Positions 39,288 to 50,018 of a DNA stretch of 64,000 nucleotides are shown piece after piece (position 1 is the first letter of the stretch; each line of letters starts with the position of its first letter). A model generated the notes under the pieces. That model saw nothing but the letters and a program-made list of their open reading frames with translations, ran no database searches and was not told the origin of the DNA. Both the position numbers and the translations under genes were made by a program. Origin of the DNA: Adineta steineri (Eukaryota > Rotifera > Eurotatoria > Adinetida > Adinetidae); the NCBI GenBank assembly GCA_905250115.1, contig CAJNOI010000028.1, forward strand, positions 186,001 through 250,000, in the 5' to 3' direction.

Positions 39288-39504
39288 GATCGAAAAAAGT
39301 GAGCTCGAAATTTGGAGTTTACGGATGTTTAGTTTTCAATAAAAATCTCAGCTCAGAACTTGAACCGTCTGTTTCTGATTGCTCATATAAATACTCTTGG
39401 TTACTCTGAATCGACCGAAGTTATTTAAGAAAAAAAACGTGGAGTTAAACGTTGAAATACCACAAAGTCGTAAACTCCAAATTTAGAGCTCACTTTTTTC
39501 GACC
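39288..39504. mobile_element. Mutator-like MITE, 217 bp
   Basis: The terminal inverted repeats are about 34 bases: left GATCGAAAAAAGTGAGCTCG then AAATTTGGAGTTTAC, right the reverse complement with a few changes (GTAAACTCC...GAGCTCACTTTTTTCGACC). An exact 9-base direct repeat, CTACACATC, flanks it at 39279-39287 and 39505-39513, the length typical of Mutator-like elements. There is no coding frame. It lies 85 bases upstream of the next gene. Confidence 0.8.
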
Positions 39505-39589
39505 CTACACATCTTGTTTAACAAAAAATAGGAATTTTATATATAGCTGTATTCCAATTGATTAATAATGCTTATATCAGGCGCGTTAA

Positions 39590-40868
39590 ATGCTATTTAG
39601 CTGTTGTATATTTCTTCAACTCATTATTCTTCAATCGACTATTGCTAAGCATCACCATGTAGCTATTACTGATCATAATACGATTATATCAATTTCATCG
39701 ATACTTGGCAGTCAATTAATATTCAATGTTGATACATTCAATGAACTAAGAGATGGTAATAGTTCGACAACAATTAGCTGGTATAAAGGTAGTACTAATC
39801 TAAAACCATTAATATCGAATTCAGTATCAATTCAATCACGTTATAAACTAATAAATCAAACAAAACTTACTATTGAACAGACGTTAATTGGTGATGAAGG
39901 ATTTTATACATTAAAAATTCAAACTGATATTAATATCTCTAAACATTATCTCTATCATGTAAAATCTATTATATCTCGATATTTATTTTTTGTTAAATTT
40001 ATTTTTCAGGTAATTCTTTTTACACAAAATCTTTCACTTTCCATATATCCATACTCCACTTATCATGCTGAACAACAAATCAATTTTACTTGTTCAATAT
40101 ATCTATATGCTGATCGTATTTACATGGAACAATCACGTTCTTTATTCTTATCTACATGGTATATGATTATTTACAATAATGATCCAGATTCTTATGAATT
40201 ACTTTCATTATCATCGAATTCTTATCTATATAAAGCTTATATTTTCAATTATGAACTTAATCGAAATGATCATAATCAAACTGTATCTTGTATGCTTATT
40301 CAACAAGAATTACAACAAATAGTTATGCTTAATTTTACTCGAATAGATCTATTAAATATTGAATATAAAGCATATTTACGTGGTAATTATTATTTCATAC
40401 GTTCATTTAATGCTTATTCATCAATTGAAATAAATTGTGAAGAATTTGATGCAAATCCAAAAGCAGTTTATACACTTATATGGATATTAAATGAAATAAA
40501 TAAAACATTATTAAATAAAACGCATCACGGACGATATCTTATTGATAATGCCACTTGGCAAAATCGAGGTAATCATTCTACTGATATTTTCATTTAAAGA
40601 AATTTTGTGTCTAGGAATTTATATATGTTATGCGGAAAATTATCTTAATAATAATCAACCTGTACATCAATCATTTCGTCTTAATATTTGGTTTCATGAA
40701 CATCAAAAATTAAAATCTTCTTCTCAATTAAAATTATTTTCTTTAACAAAATCAACACAATCAAATACAAATCAATCGATGATTTTAATAATTTTCATTA
40801 TAATTTTTTTCCTTGCTTGTCTTTTTTTCATTCTATCACTCTATTATTTTTGTTTACAATATAAATAA
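39590..40868 (+). CDS. Single-pass Ig-like membrane protein
   Basis: Exons 39590-39958, 40010-40568 and 40615-40868 encode 393 residues. The 51-base intron 39959-40009 is a multiple of three and open, so it could also be read through. A signal peptide (FSCCIFLQLIILQSTIA) starts the protein. Ig-like features follow: SWYKG, then DEGFYTLK near residue 105; a second module with NFTCSI and later SCML; and a C-terminal module with EINCEEF and GIYICYAEN, the Tyr-x-Cys of an Ig fold. Several NxS/T glycosylation sites are present (NSS, NQT, NIS, NLS, NFT, NKT). A hydrophobic helix of about 25 residues lies near the C-terminus (IIFIIIFFLACLFFILSLYYF) with a very short tail. Probably a cell-surface recognition or adhesion protein; no orthologue recognised. 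Confidence 0.7.
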
Positions 40869-40958
40869 AATTTTCTGTGTCGTAAAGATTAATCTATTTT
40901 TAAGAAAACTACAAAAGGATAAGGAAAACAAAATAGATTTTGATATTTAGTGTTTTAA

Positions 40959-41129
40959 TCACCAATTTGGTTCTTTCATTCCACCAACTAATTGACTTCG
41001 ATTACGAAAATAATCTTGTCGAAGATTTTCATGTTTTTGAACAAATAATGAATAACCAATAAATGGAAATATATACCAACGTTTAAAACATACTTCTTTA
41101 ATCCAAAAACGAGTTACTTCAAGTACCAT
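40959..41129 (-). CDS. NDUFB1-like complex I subunit (small membrane protein)
   Basis: A 56-residue frame beginning MVLEVTRFW with one hydrophobic stretch (RWYIFPFIGYSLFV) followed by ENLRQDYFRNRSQL. This layout and the FRN(R/K)S-x-L segment resemble NDUFB1 (MNLL subunit, 58 residues) of mitochondrial NADH dehydrogenase, an accessory inner-membrane subunit. Its ATG sits within the end of the upstream minus-strand ORF, overlapping by 11 bases in another frame, with a favourable context (AAAACATGG). A Met seven codons further upstream is in frame. The match is short, so the call is tentative. Confidence 0.5.
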   Translation of the reverse strand: MVLEVTRFWIKEVCFKRWYIFPFIGYSLFVQKHENLRQDYFRNRSQLVGGMKEPNW

Positions 41130-41430
41130 GTTTTGTTTCTTTTTTTTCACTTGCTGCGTTTATAGCTTTTTGTAATTTATATCGTTGTGTACGTTGATAA
41201 TCAAAATAGATAAATGTTGATGTAGTACAAAATAATATAAAAGCTAATTTAGATTTCCAAAGTTCGTACCAGATTGATCGTGGACGATAGACAGGTGCAG
41301 ATAAACCAGATAATGGTGTTTCACGTGTAGCTGGTAGATTAGGTGGGCGTATTTGATATTCAATAGGTAATGAAGGATTAATTGGTGTACGTTGATTTGT
41401 AGTAGTCACTGAAGATGAGCCATCAGCCAT
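41119..41430 (-). CDS. Unrecognised 103-residue single-pass membrane protein
   Basis: The frame starts MADGSSSVTTT, has a Pro-rich middle (RPPNLPATRETPLSG), one membrane segment near residues 61-75 (LAFILFCTTSTFIYF) and a basic C-terminus (YQRTQRYKLQKAINAASEKK). Short, single-membrane and basic, like many mitochondrial inner-membrane accessory proteins, but no family is recognised. Its last codons overlap the start of the NDUFB1-like ORF, so the two may share one mRNA. An AG (TATTATAG) lies about 50 bases upstream of the ATG. Confidence 0.5.
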   Translation of the reverse strand: MADGSSSVTTTNQRTPINPSLPIEYQIRPPNLPATRETPLSGLSAPVYRPRSIWYELWKSKLAFILFCTTSTFIYFDYQRTQRYKLQKAINAASEKKETKHGT

Positions 41431-41730
41431 ACAGATGTTTTCTTTTTCTTAGTAATATGCGATTGTATAAGAAATGCGAATCTATAATATAAAACACAAG
41501 ATGTCGGTGATAATTATTTCATTGGATAATTTATCAAAAGTTTTAATTTATAATGAAAATTAATTTTTCATAAGAAAAATGATTATGTATGATAGATTTT
41601 TTTTCGAGATATTTTTTTGATTGGTTAGTTAATGATCCAATAAATACCAATTTTAATCCAATGACGATGTGTCTATGTCTAATCAACCTTCAAACAACTT
41701 ATATTATTTTTTTTTCTAATTGATAGAATT
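41431..41730. other. Divergent promoter region, 300 bases
   Basis: Lies between the start of the minus-strand small membrane-protein pair and plus-strand ZFPL1, so it must serve both. It ends in TTGATAG five bases before the ZFPL1 ATG. No TATA box at a convincing position. Confidence 0.4.
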
Positions 41731-42840
41731 ATGGGACTTTGCAAATGTCCACAACGCAAAGTATCAACTTTATTTTGTTTTAAACATCATGTTAATGTTT
41801 GTGAATCATGTCTTGTTAATGAACATCCACAATGTGTTGTACGTTCCTATGTTTCATGGTTACAAGATAATGATTATAATCCAAATTGTTCTCTATGTCA
41901 AAAATCATTAAGTGATACCGATGAAGAAACTATACGTCTTATTTGTTATGATCTATTTCATTGGTCATGTCTTAACGAATATTTTCGTTCGTTTCCATCA
42001 CATACAGCACCTGATGGATATACATGCCCAACATGTCATACATGTATTTTTCCACCTCCAAATCTTGTGTCGCCTGTTGCTGATCTTGTTAGAAAAAAAC
42101 TAGCAACTGCATCATGGGCAACACATTTGCCTATAGCATCTTCGAATGAAACAGTAATACATCATCAAGATAAACAACAATCATTAACGGAAACAGAAAA
42201 AAATGGATATGTTATTGTACATCCAACTGCAAATAGCAATATGAACGATGGAGAAACAAATAGACTGTTGCATCTTCCTCATCGAACAATTGATATGGCA
42301 CATGGATCAACAGTATCAACATCAAGAGTAAGTTATTATTAATATCTATAAAATGAAATTTCGGATATTAATAATTAATTGTTAGTAAGACCTCAGAAAA
42401 AAAACAGATTTCATCTAAAAGACAAGCTGTTGCGTATATATACTGTATCTCATAAATAAAATTATTACCTATACTATTCTTTGTATTCTATTTAGCCAGT
42501 GGAAAATGATTCGGATATTGAAGATAAATATAAACGTCGTAGCGTATTTACATGGTTTGCTCGATGGTTACGTTCTCGTCAGCCAACAAATCGAAAAGGT
42601 GTTTTAACTAATCGAACACCCATGTCTCGTACTCGTTATACAATTTATATGATACTTGCAATTTTATTTATTTTTATTACAATTCTAACTGTTTTATATC
42701 ATTTAACACGTGGTAATGATGGAAATGGAAATGAAGATTCACAATTTAATCCTTTTAATAATCCATTTATACGTGTTGGTGGTCGATTTTTAAAAAATCC
42801 ATCAAAAGATTCTAATGAACCTAATGATCAACCAAAATAA
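41731..42840 (+). CDS. ZFPL1: Zinc finger protein-like 1 (Golgi membrane)
   Basis: Integral cis-Golgi protein that binds GM130 and supports Golgi assembly. Exons 41731-42327 and 42496-42840 encode 313 residues (human 310). The start [17 protein letters not shown] matches the family, followed by the B-box-like finger ([17 protein letters not shown]), the RING-like finger ([40 protein letters not shown]) and KLATASWA. The C-terminal half is a disordered linker, then a basic [17 protein letters not shown], one membrane helix ([21 protein letters not shown]) and a final [11 protein letters not shown]. The intron of 168 bases is longer than usual here. Confidence 0.95.
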
Positions 42841-44098
42841 GAAAAAAAAATGAACATTATTTGAAATATTTTAATCTCTTGTTTATCTTTCATTTTACGT
42901 TCCAGTTTTTGTCTTTTGTATAATAATATCGATAAAATTTTTGTTTTAAGTAAAATATTTATTTGAAGAAACGAGAAAAAGACAAAAAGAATTTCTTTTT
43001 CTAAATAATTCATTTCATTTTTTTATTTTATGCATTATAGATAAATTTAATTCATCACAATATTTCATTTCATTTCTATTAATAATCTATTATCAGAATA
43101 TTCAATATTATTTTCATACTAATAGTTTTACACAATCATATTCTATTAATAAAGACTATTTTTTTATCTATTTAACTCATAATAAAATACTATGAGTATC
43201 CAAGAAACTTGACTGATTAAATTCCATATATATTTTTTTTCTCTATGAAATATTTTTACGAACGGTAAGATTTTCCAGCATGTACATTCAACATTTATCA
43301 GTTCGTATTATCTTTCTTACTGAAATATTTCAATAACAGGTACAGTAAGTGCATAAAACAAAACATTCTTTTATTATCATTCTCTTCAGACAAATATTAT
43401 TTAATTTAATGAGCTTCATTCTTGAATGAAAGCTTATCAGATCTAGCCTGTTTTAGATTCAATTCAAGAATGTAATCATAAGAAAAAAAGCACGAGAAGA
43501 ACTCGAATTTAATAAAAAACTTTCTATATAACATTGTAGTTGCATATCCATAATGTCAGACATTGCTTCTCTGTTAAAGATATATCAAAAAGAGATTTAA
43601 ATTTGCTATAACGATTATGGATTATTATATTTCACTTATTCGAGAGTACTTTTGTTATGTATTATGATCTCTTGACCTACCCCTCAACATTTTGTTGTTT
43701 CAACTATTTTCTCATATATAATCAATCGTTCGATTATGTAAGATATGTTTAATAGAAGACAGAAGTCACTTAAGTATTGAGCGACATAGGTAGTCAATCT
43801 TATAATTCGCCATATTTACATTGCTAAAAAGTTATGGAGTTTATCGATCAACAGAAAAATGATTTGAATACAAATAATTAGTTTCTTATGAAAGAAATAA
43901 TGAAATTTCTAACTTTATGAGATTAAAGATGATAAATAAAATTTAGTATCCTTGATTTTTTTTTCTAATGGCATTTATTTACAAAAGGTTACACAAGCGA
44001 TAAACATGAAGTAAAATTAATGATCATAAGATCAATAAATCGTTTCTATACTATGAGGTATACTTGTATGAATCTATTGCTTGAAATATTTGTTTCAG
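42841..44098. other. Intergenic, 1.26 kb
   Basis: AT-rich spacer between ZFPL1 and EMC4. A short imperfect inverted repeat (ATTCTTGAATG / CATTCTTGAAT) lies near 43418-43475. It ends TTTGTTTCAG immediately before the EMC4 ATG, an acceptor with no intervening base. No gene seen. Confidence 0.5.
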
Positions 44099-44774
44099 AT
44101 GTCTAATCAATATCCTACAAATGCAAATTCTGTACGTCTAACACCTTCACGTCGAAAATGGTTTATTGATTTACAAATTCGTAAAAATGAACGTTTACCT
44201 GTTACAACTAATGAAAATAGTTTAACAACAACAACAGTAACAACAACAACACAACTAAATAATAATAATAATAATAATCTTTTATTATCACCTATTGGCT
44301 ATAATGAACAACGAGTGTCAGATGTAATAACACAAGATGATGATGAACATTTATTAGCAAGACGTTCATGGGATATAGCATTACAGCCAATAAAACAATT
44401 ACCTATGAATATTGTTTTAGCATGGATGGCTGGAAATTCTTTTTCACTAATGTCAATTATGATCGTAGTCATGTTATTTATGAAGCCAATACAAGTAAAA
44501 ACATTTTTTGTTTTCTAATTTATCATCTGTTTCCTTTTTCTAGGCCATATTTTCACTTAGTTCAGCATTTGCATCATTAGAACAAGAAGGTTTAGTCGGA
44601 AATATATGGTTACATAAAATAATGTATTTTTTGGGTAATCTTACACATTTAGCATTAGCTTTGTATAAATGTCAATCGATGGGTTTATTACCTACATATA
44701 ATTCCGATTGGATTGCATTTGCCGACCAACAAACACAAATGGAAACATCTCTTGGAGGAATGATTTATTCTTAA
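44099..44774 (+). CDS. EMC4: ER membrane protein complex subunit 4
   Basis: Subunit of the EMC insertase that places tail-anchored and multipass proteins into the ER membrane. Exons 44099-44494 and 44544-44774 encode 208 residues (human 183). Family motifs: SRRKWFIDL, LSPIGYNEQ, RRSWDIALQPIKQLPMNI, AWMAGNSFS, then the second exon with GNLTHLALALYKCQSMGLLPTYNSDWIAFA. Two to three hydrophobic helices lie between residues 105 and 180. A Thr/Asn-rich insert near residue 45 (LTTTTVTTTTQLNNNNNNN) explains the extra length. An in-frame ATG at 44081 lies before a perfect acceptor (TTTGTTTCAG|ATG), so 44099 is chosen as the start after a leader splice. Confidence 0.95.
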
Positions 44775-44890
44775 TTGTAATTTCCTTTTTTTATCTAAAA
44801 TTTAATCTAGTCGTTGTTTTGTAATAATATTTTATTTAACCAAAAAAAAAAGAACAATAAATAAATGAGAATGCATGTTAGTTAGAATGA

Positions 44891-47300
44891 TCAGTATGGT
44901 TTTTTAATCCATATTAAATTTGATTGTGATTTTTTATTGATATATGAAGATTGACGTTCAACTGTTGATATCGGATCTATGACTGATAGAATAGCATTAT
45001 TATTTGAATGTATCGATTTCGATGATATTTGTTTTGTTTTAGAAGATATTAGTGATTGATCATCATTTAATGATAGATGTGAGGTATAACTAGTACTTGT
45101 AACTATAGCAGAGAAAGAATTATTGAATTGCTGGAAAAAGATCGAAAAAAAAATATCGAAACGCTAAATGTCGAAAAACAAAAATTTCGAAGAAAAACTC
45201 CGGAATTTCAAATTTCAAACTTCGAAATGTGGAAAAAATAGAATTCCGAACGAGTGTGGGAATGAATAAACTAGATCGCCCACACCCATACCGACACTCA
45301 CACCCAGACCCATACTGAATCCCACTCCCACATCTAAACCCTCACCCCGCGCCCACACCCACACTCACCCATATCCTCTAGATGGTATCATCATATATTT
45401 GATTCTCATACTGATATCCACTACTTTGAATAATTCGAAATTTTATTTTCGTCATACAGGTTTTTCGAGATTTTATTTTTCGGAATAGAGGCTTTCCGGA
45501 ATTTCATTTTTTTGAACTCTTATTCTTCCGAAATTTGTTTTTCAACATTATTTTTTCGATCTTTTTTCATCATACCGAATTATTGAAGTATAAGGTTTTA
45601 TGATCGATAAATTGAAGCGTATTACTCACTCGTATATGTTGGTTGTTGTATTTCTTCTTTATTTGTTATTTGTTGTTTATTATGAGTACTATACCAAGAT
45701 GGGTAAGCATGATATGGATAGCAAAGATAAACAGCAGGTTGAATAAATGAAGCAGTTGGTGAAGTTAAACTAGTTGATTTAGTAGAATTAATGCCTGTTC
45801 CAATTGATGATATTATAGGTTTTTGATCATTTTTAATCGATTGTTGATTATTTACAATTTTGAATTTTTCATAAGCTAAATTTAATAGATCTAAAACATG
45901 TTGACTTTGATCAAAAAAATGAAATAATTTTGAATAATCATCAACTGCTTTTGAATATTCTTGTTTTATCATCCAACATGCAGCACGTACAACATATGCT
46001 AATTTATTCCATTGATTAAATGCAATGGCTCGTGTACAATCATCAATTGATTCATAACATTTTTGATCTAATAATAATGTTGTAGCACGTGATGCTAAAA
46101 TTTCAGATTTTAATTTATAATCATATTGACTATCATGTAATACATTTGTATAGATAGAATATGATAATGTATAATTGCCTTGTTTAGCAGCAAGCATTGC
46201 TAATTCACGCTAAAATAATTAAATTCATCAAATATTCTCTCATTTATTAGAATATTTCTAACCTGCTTTTCATAGTGTTCTAAATCACAAACTTGTTTAG
46301 TAAAATCAATTTTATCCATCACTTTTTCTGTTTCGGATTTTGTTAAATGAGCGAATCGATTTTCTTGCTGATGATTCATAGTTATTGTAGATAATAAATG
46401 ATCTCTTAAACGTTTTTCTAATGTTGTTTGTAATTGTTGATCAATAAATGTATTGGATTCTGTTTTACGATTGACTGAATTATTTCCTGACGGTATTGAT
46501 TGTTGTTGTTGTTGATTTGTAATTGGACCTGAAGTTGTAGGTATGATTATTAATGATGATGATTGATCATCCAATGTATTCGTAACTAAAGATTTAATTT
46601 GATTAATAGTAGTTTGAGAATGTATAGTTGTAATTGTTGGTTGATTATCAGTTGTTTTCAATTCTTCACATATCTGAATAACATGTAGAATAAAAAAATA
46701 TTTTTTTCTTCGAAAATTTTTCCATTTATCATACCGGTTGTGAACTTATATCTGATCGATGGCTTGTATGATATCTTGTAGATTTCGTCGGATGATCTTC
46801 ATCCTCATTCGATGAGTATGAGATATCATCATAATGACGTTTATACGAACATTCTTGATTTTTAAAATCACTTTTATCTGTACACTCTATCGGTGAAGAT
46901 TGAACATTTCGTTTCTCTAACAATTAAAGAGAAAAAAATCTAGATTATTTATAAAACTAATTTCTTAAACGTATACTTAACTATTTTCTAGAAGATTCAA
47001 TGCATGAGTTGAGATCTGATTGCAATTTGATGATGTACGAAGTGATTGTTGATTGAATCCTGAGACATATGAATCAAATGTACGCATAGGAGGTGGTACT
47101 GGCACTTGTTGTTGTTGTTCATTATCATCATACAACTCATTATAATCACCTTCACCAACTAAATTTTTCGAACGTTTATTTGTTGACTTTTGACGTTGTC
47201 GACTAGATTCTGTTTTCTGTACAATTTCAGATATTTTCAATAGAGCATCAATGATCGCCTTTTCTGTTTGATGATGTTGTACTAAACTATTTTTTTTCAT
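44891..47300 (-). CDS. TPR-repeat protein, otherwise unrecognised
   Basis: Minus-strand exons: 47300-46982, 46916-46735, 46673-46263, 46209-45630, 45102-44891; 567 residues. The central part has tetratricopeptide repeats: RELAMLAAKQGNYTLSYSIY, LASRATTLLLDQKCYESIDDCTRAI and YVVRAACWMIKQEYSKAVDDYSKL, about residues 305-405. Both flanks are disordered and rich in Ser, Gln and Asn; the N-terminal 160 residues include an acidic run and PVPPPMRTF. It is probably a scaffolding or co-chaperone-type protein; no orthologue could be fixed. The last intron (45103-45629, 527 bases) is ten times the usual length because it carries the element at 45128-45576. The 3' end faces EMC4 across 116 bases. Confidence 0.7.
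45128..45576. mobile_element. Inverted-repeat element with CCCACA-rich core
   Basis: The ends pair imperfectly: left GGAAAAAGATCGAAAAAAAAAT, right the reverse complement of GAAAAAAGATCGAAAAAATAAT, with further TCGAAAAACAAATTT / ATTCCGGA blocks for roughly 80 bases. An 11-base direct repeat, GAATTATTGAA, flanks it exactly (45117-45127, 45577-45587). The middle (about 45255-45370) is a C-rich, degenerate array with at least four CCCACA hexamers. It sits wholly inside the last TPR-gene intron. The ends resemble the element at 39288 (TCGAAAAAA), suggesting a Mutator-like relative. Confidence 0.68.
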
Positions 47301-47430
47301 TGATGAAAAATTGAAGAAATTTTAGAAAAAAAAAATAATACAAGAATGATATTATAGAATTATCATATTAGTTCAAATAAGCGCCAATTTAAGTCGATAT
47401 TTATTTCATACAATCAAAAGTACATTTCAT

Positions 47431-47875
47431 TTATTGAATATAGGAAAAAGATGGATCAAAAAAAGTCGGTTGTGTATAGAATGGTTCATAAGAATACACA
47501 TATTGATATGTTGGTGAATAATAAGGCGTTGAATTATTATTGCTAACATCACATATACAATTTGGTTGTTGATAAACATAAGTTGTTTGACATGTAGGAG
47601 AATTTGTATTTGTTGAAACATTTCCTATTGTATATTTCATCTGTTTCTTAACTCGACGCTAAAAAAAAACAAAATTTATTCTTCAAATTGAATAAAAAAT
47701 TATTTTCTCATACTCGATGGTTTTGGAACCAATTAGAAATTTGAATAATATTACAATTTAACAGTGTTGCTAAACGTTCTTTTTCATTAATAGGAGGATG
47801 TGATTGTTGAGCAAAACTTGCTTCGAGTATCATTCGTTCATTGGGTGTGTAGATATGACGAGATTGAGACGACAT
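47431..47875 (-). CDS. Short divergent homeodomain protein
   Basis: Putative DNA-binding transcription factor. Exons 47875-47714 and 47658-47431 give 129 residues. The homeodomain starts almost at the N-terminus (SRHIYTPNERMILEASF) and ends in recognition helix 3 (IQISNWFQNHRRRVKKQ) with Trp48, Phe49, Gln50, Asn51 and Arg53 all present; the Tyr8-to-Trp48 spacing is the canonical 41 residues. The intron falls just after Arg53. The C-terminal 60 residues are unusually rich in Tyr, Phe, Pro, Thr and Asn (YYSPTYQYVYSYEPFY). No paired, LIM, POU or TALE feature is visible, so the class is open. It lies 130 bases upstream of the TPR gene on the same strand. Confidence 0.8.
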
Positions 47876-48477
47876 TCTTTATTAAACTGAACATTTTCAA
47901 ACTGTTATTTTAAATATATTTTCAATACAATCAAATGAGCTCATCGGATCAATCAATTAATTGTCAAAGATAAAGAATAAATTAAACAGTTGATCAAAAA
48001 ATAAGAAGGAAACAACACAGTTATGAATTAATGCATATTGAATAGAACATATCAACGATTAATCAAAGGGGATTATCGTGTCGCACTCTATACTTTGTTG
48101 TCTAATTAAAGAATAATGATTGAAAATTATATCGTTGTTATTAGTTGGTGTAATTGTTCCAATACTATTTCTATTATTATCATTGTATGCACATGTTCGA
48201 ATTTTTGATCGATTTTATTTTACAAAAAAACCTTTTTCTCTTTCAATAAAAAATGACTTGATTGTATCATTTATAACTTGTAAATAGTAGAAAGAAAGAA
48301 TAAATTATTTTTGATCAGAATTTTAAAACAATTCAAAGGCTTTATTTTACAAAAATAAGTGATGAAATTATAGATCCCATTGTTTTCAAAAACAAAATCT
48401 GTGCAAAATTATGATTACATAAAAAACGTTTGTTTTTAATTTATTTCTTGATAAAAATAGTTTCTTGTCCACTTCAT
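47876..48477. other. Intergenic, 602 bases
   Basis: Spacer upstream of the homeodomain gene and downstream of the Cys-rich membrane protein gene, both minus strand. AT-rich; nothing specific seen. Confidence 0.45.
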
Positions 48478-50018
48478 TTACACACATTGAGTCGCATTGT
48501 TCCATGTTGTACCAGTTGGACATATACAATGTCCTAAATAACAAACAAAATTCCCTGCAGTTGTACAAGCATTTTGAAAATCACATGTTCCATTATATGA
48601 ATGTGTAGGTGTACATCGAAGGCCATCCCAAAAATTACCAAGTTGACAATCGCATATATAGTTTTGTGATTGTATAGGACAACTACAACCTGTTAATACT
48701 GCTGGACATGACAGACTTACAGTCTGATTACATTGAAAATCATATTGACAACTAATCCCATATGTTTTCTAGCACAAATTAAAAATATAAAAATTAAAGA
48801 AAAAAAAAAAGAATTCTTTTGTTTTAAATACCAATGTTTGACAATTTATTGTTGTTACATTGTCCCAATAACTATATGCATCACATTCACAAAGACCTGC
48901 TACACATGTAAGACCTTTCGATGTATCACATGGAACTGTAGCATTACATGGATCCCAACCAAGTACCTCTAGAAAAATAAAAGAAAAATAATCAAAATAA
49001 AAGAAAAAAATATTAATAAATTAGTTTTACTTCGTTGACATAGTCCTGCAGATGAATCCCAATATGATGTTGATGTATCGCATTCACACCTAGGAGCTAT
49101 TATACAAGAAGAAGAAAAAACAAATGAATATATAAAGATATATAAATTCTAAATAAATAGAGTTTTACTTCCTGTTGAATCAATACAATAAAGACCCAAC
49201 CAATCTTTACAATCATCTTCTGTTAAACAAGTTGAATTATATCCCAATTTAGTTACACATGTGCCTTTGGTCGCGTTATTTACTGTGTCAAGATATGTAG
49301 AATTATCACATACACATATGGATTGGCCAGTTGTATATGTTGTATTAAGAGCTGCAGTACATGTTAATGTTGGTCGACATTGTACATAAGTACAAGGATC
49401 ACCATAATAACCCAATCCTTGACATTCAAAACCATTAAAACTTGAATATGAACCACATGTACAATTTTCTATTGTTGAATTCCATTGAAAATTTCCTGTA
49501 CATAAACATACACCAGCAGGACACCAAAGTAATCGTGAGGCATCACATGAACGAGAATTCATATAACATGATTCGCCATAAAGTAAAAATGGTGCTGTAA
49601 TTGTTTGTGGCACAGATAAATAATAAGCAAGACCAGCTATTCAGATAAAAAATTACAAAATAATTGAAAACTAGAAAATAGTTCACTTACCAATTCCAGC
49701 AATCATTCCTGCTAGAAATAAACCTGTAGCTAAAGCTGTTTGCCATCGTCGTGTTAAACATTTTTTTTTACTAGCTAATTCTGATCGAAGTGTTTTTCGT
49801 AATAATGGTTCATTTGAAATTTCAACTTGATACAATGTTTCTTCTCCTACTTGATCTGTTTTACCGAGAACTTTTGGAAAATTAATATCATTTGTTGATA
49901 CAGCTGATGAAGCACGATAGAAATCACCATAAGTTGCAGGATCATCTTTAGTTTTTAGTGCTTTTTGATCAGGACTCAATAATTGACGATTAGATAAAGA
50001 CGAAAGTGCTCCGCTCAT
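48478..50018 (-). CDS. Type II membrane protein with Cys-rich EGF-like ectodomain
   Basis: Minus-strand exons: 50018-49691, 49636-49169, 49096-49031, 48968-48832, 48768-48478; 429 residues. There is no signal peptide. A cytoplasmic N-terminus of about 90 residues ends in a basic stretch (KKKCLTRRWQ), followed by one membrane helix (TALATGLFLAGMIAGIGAGLAYYLSV). The rest is extracellular and Cys-rich, in repeated units with paired motifs such as LLWCPAGVCLCTGNFQW, SICVCDNSTYLD, PRCECDTSTSYWD, GLTCVAGLCECDAYSYWD and HCICPTGTTWN, interspersed with N-glycosylation sites. The repeat resembles the short EB/EGF-like modules of invertebrate surface proteins. No orthologue recognised. Confidence 0.7.

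Larger units (their letters stand above)
38946..39589. other. Intergenic with palindrome and MITE
   Basis: Holds the perfect palindrome at 39065-39097 and the inverted-repeat element at 39288-39504, otherwise AT-rich. Confidence 0.6.
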
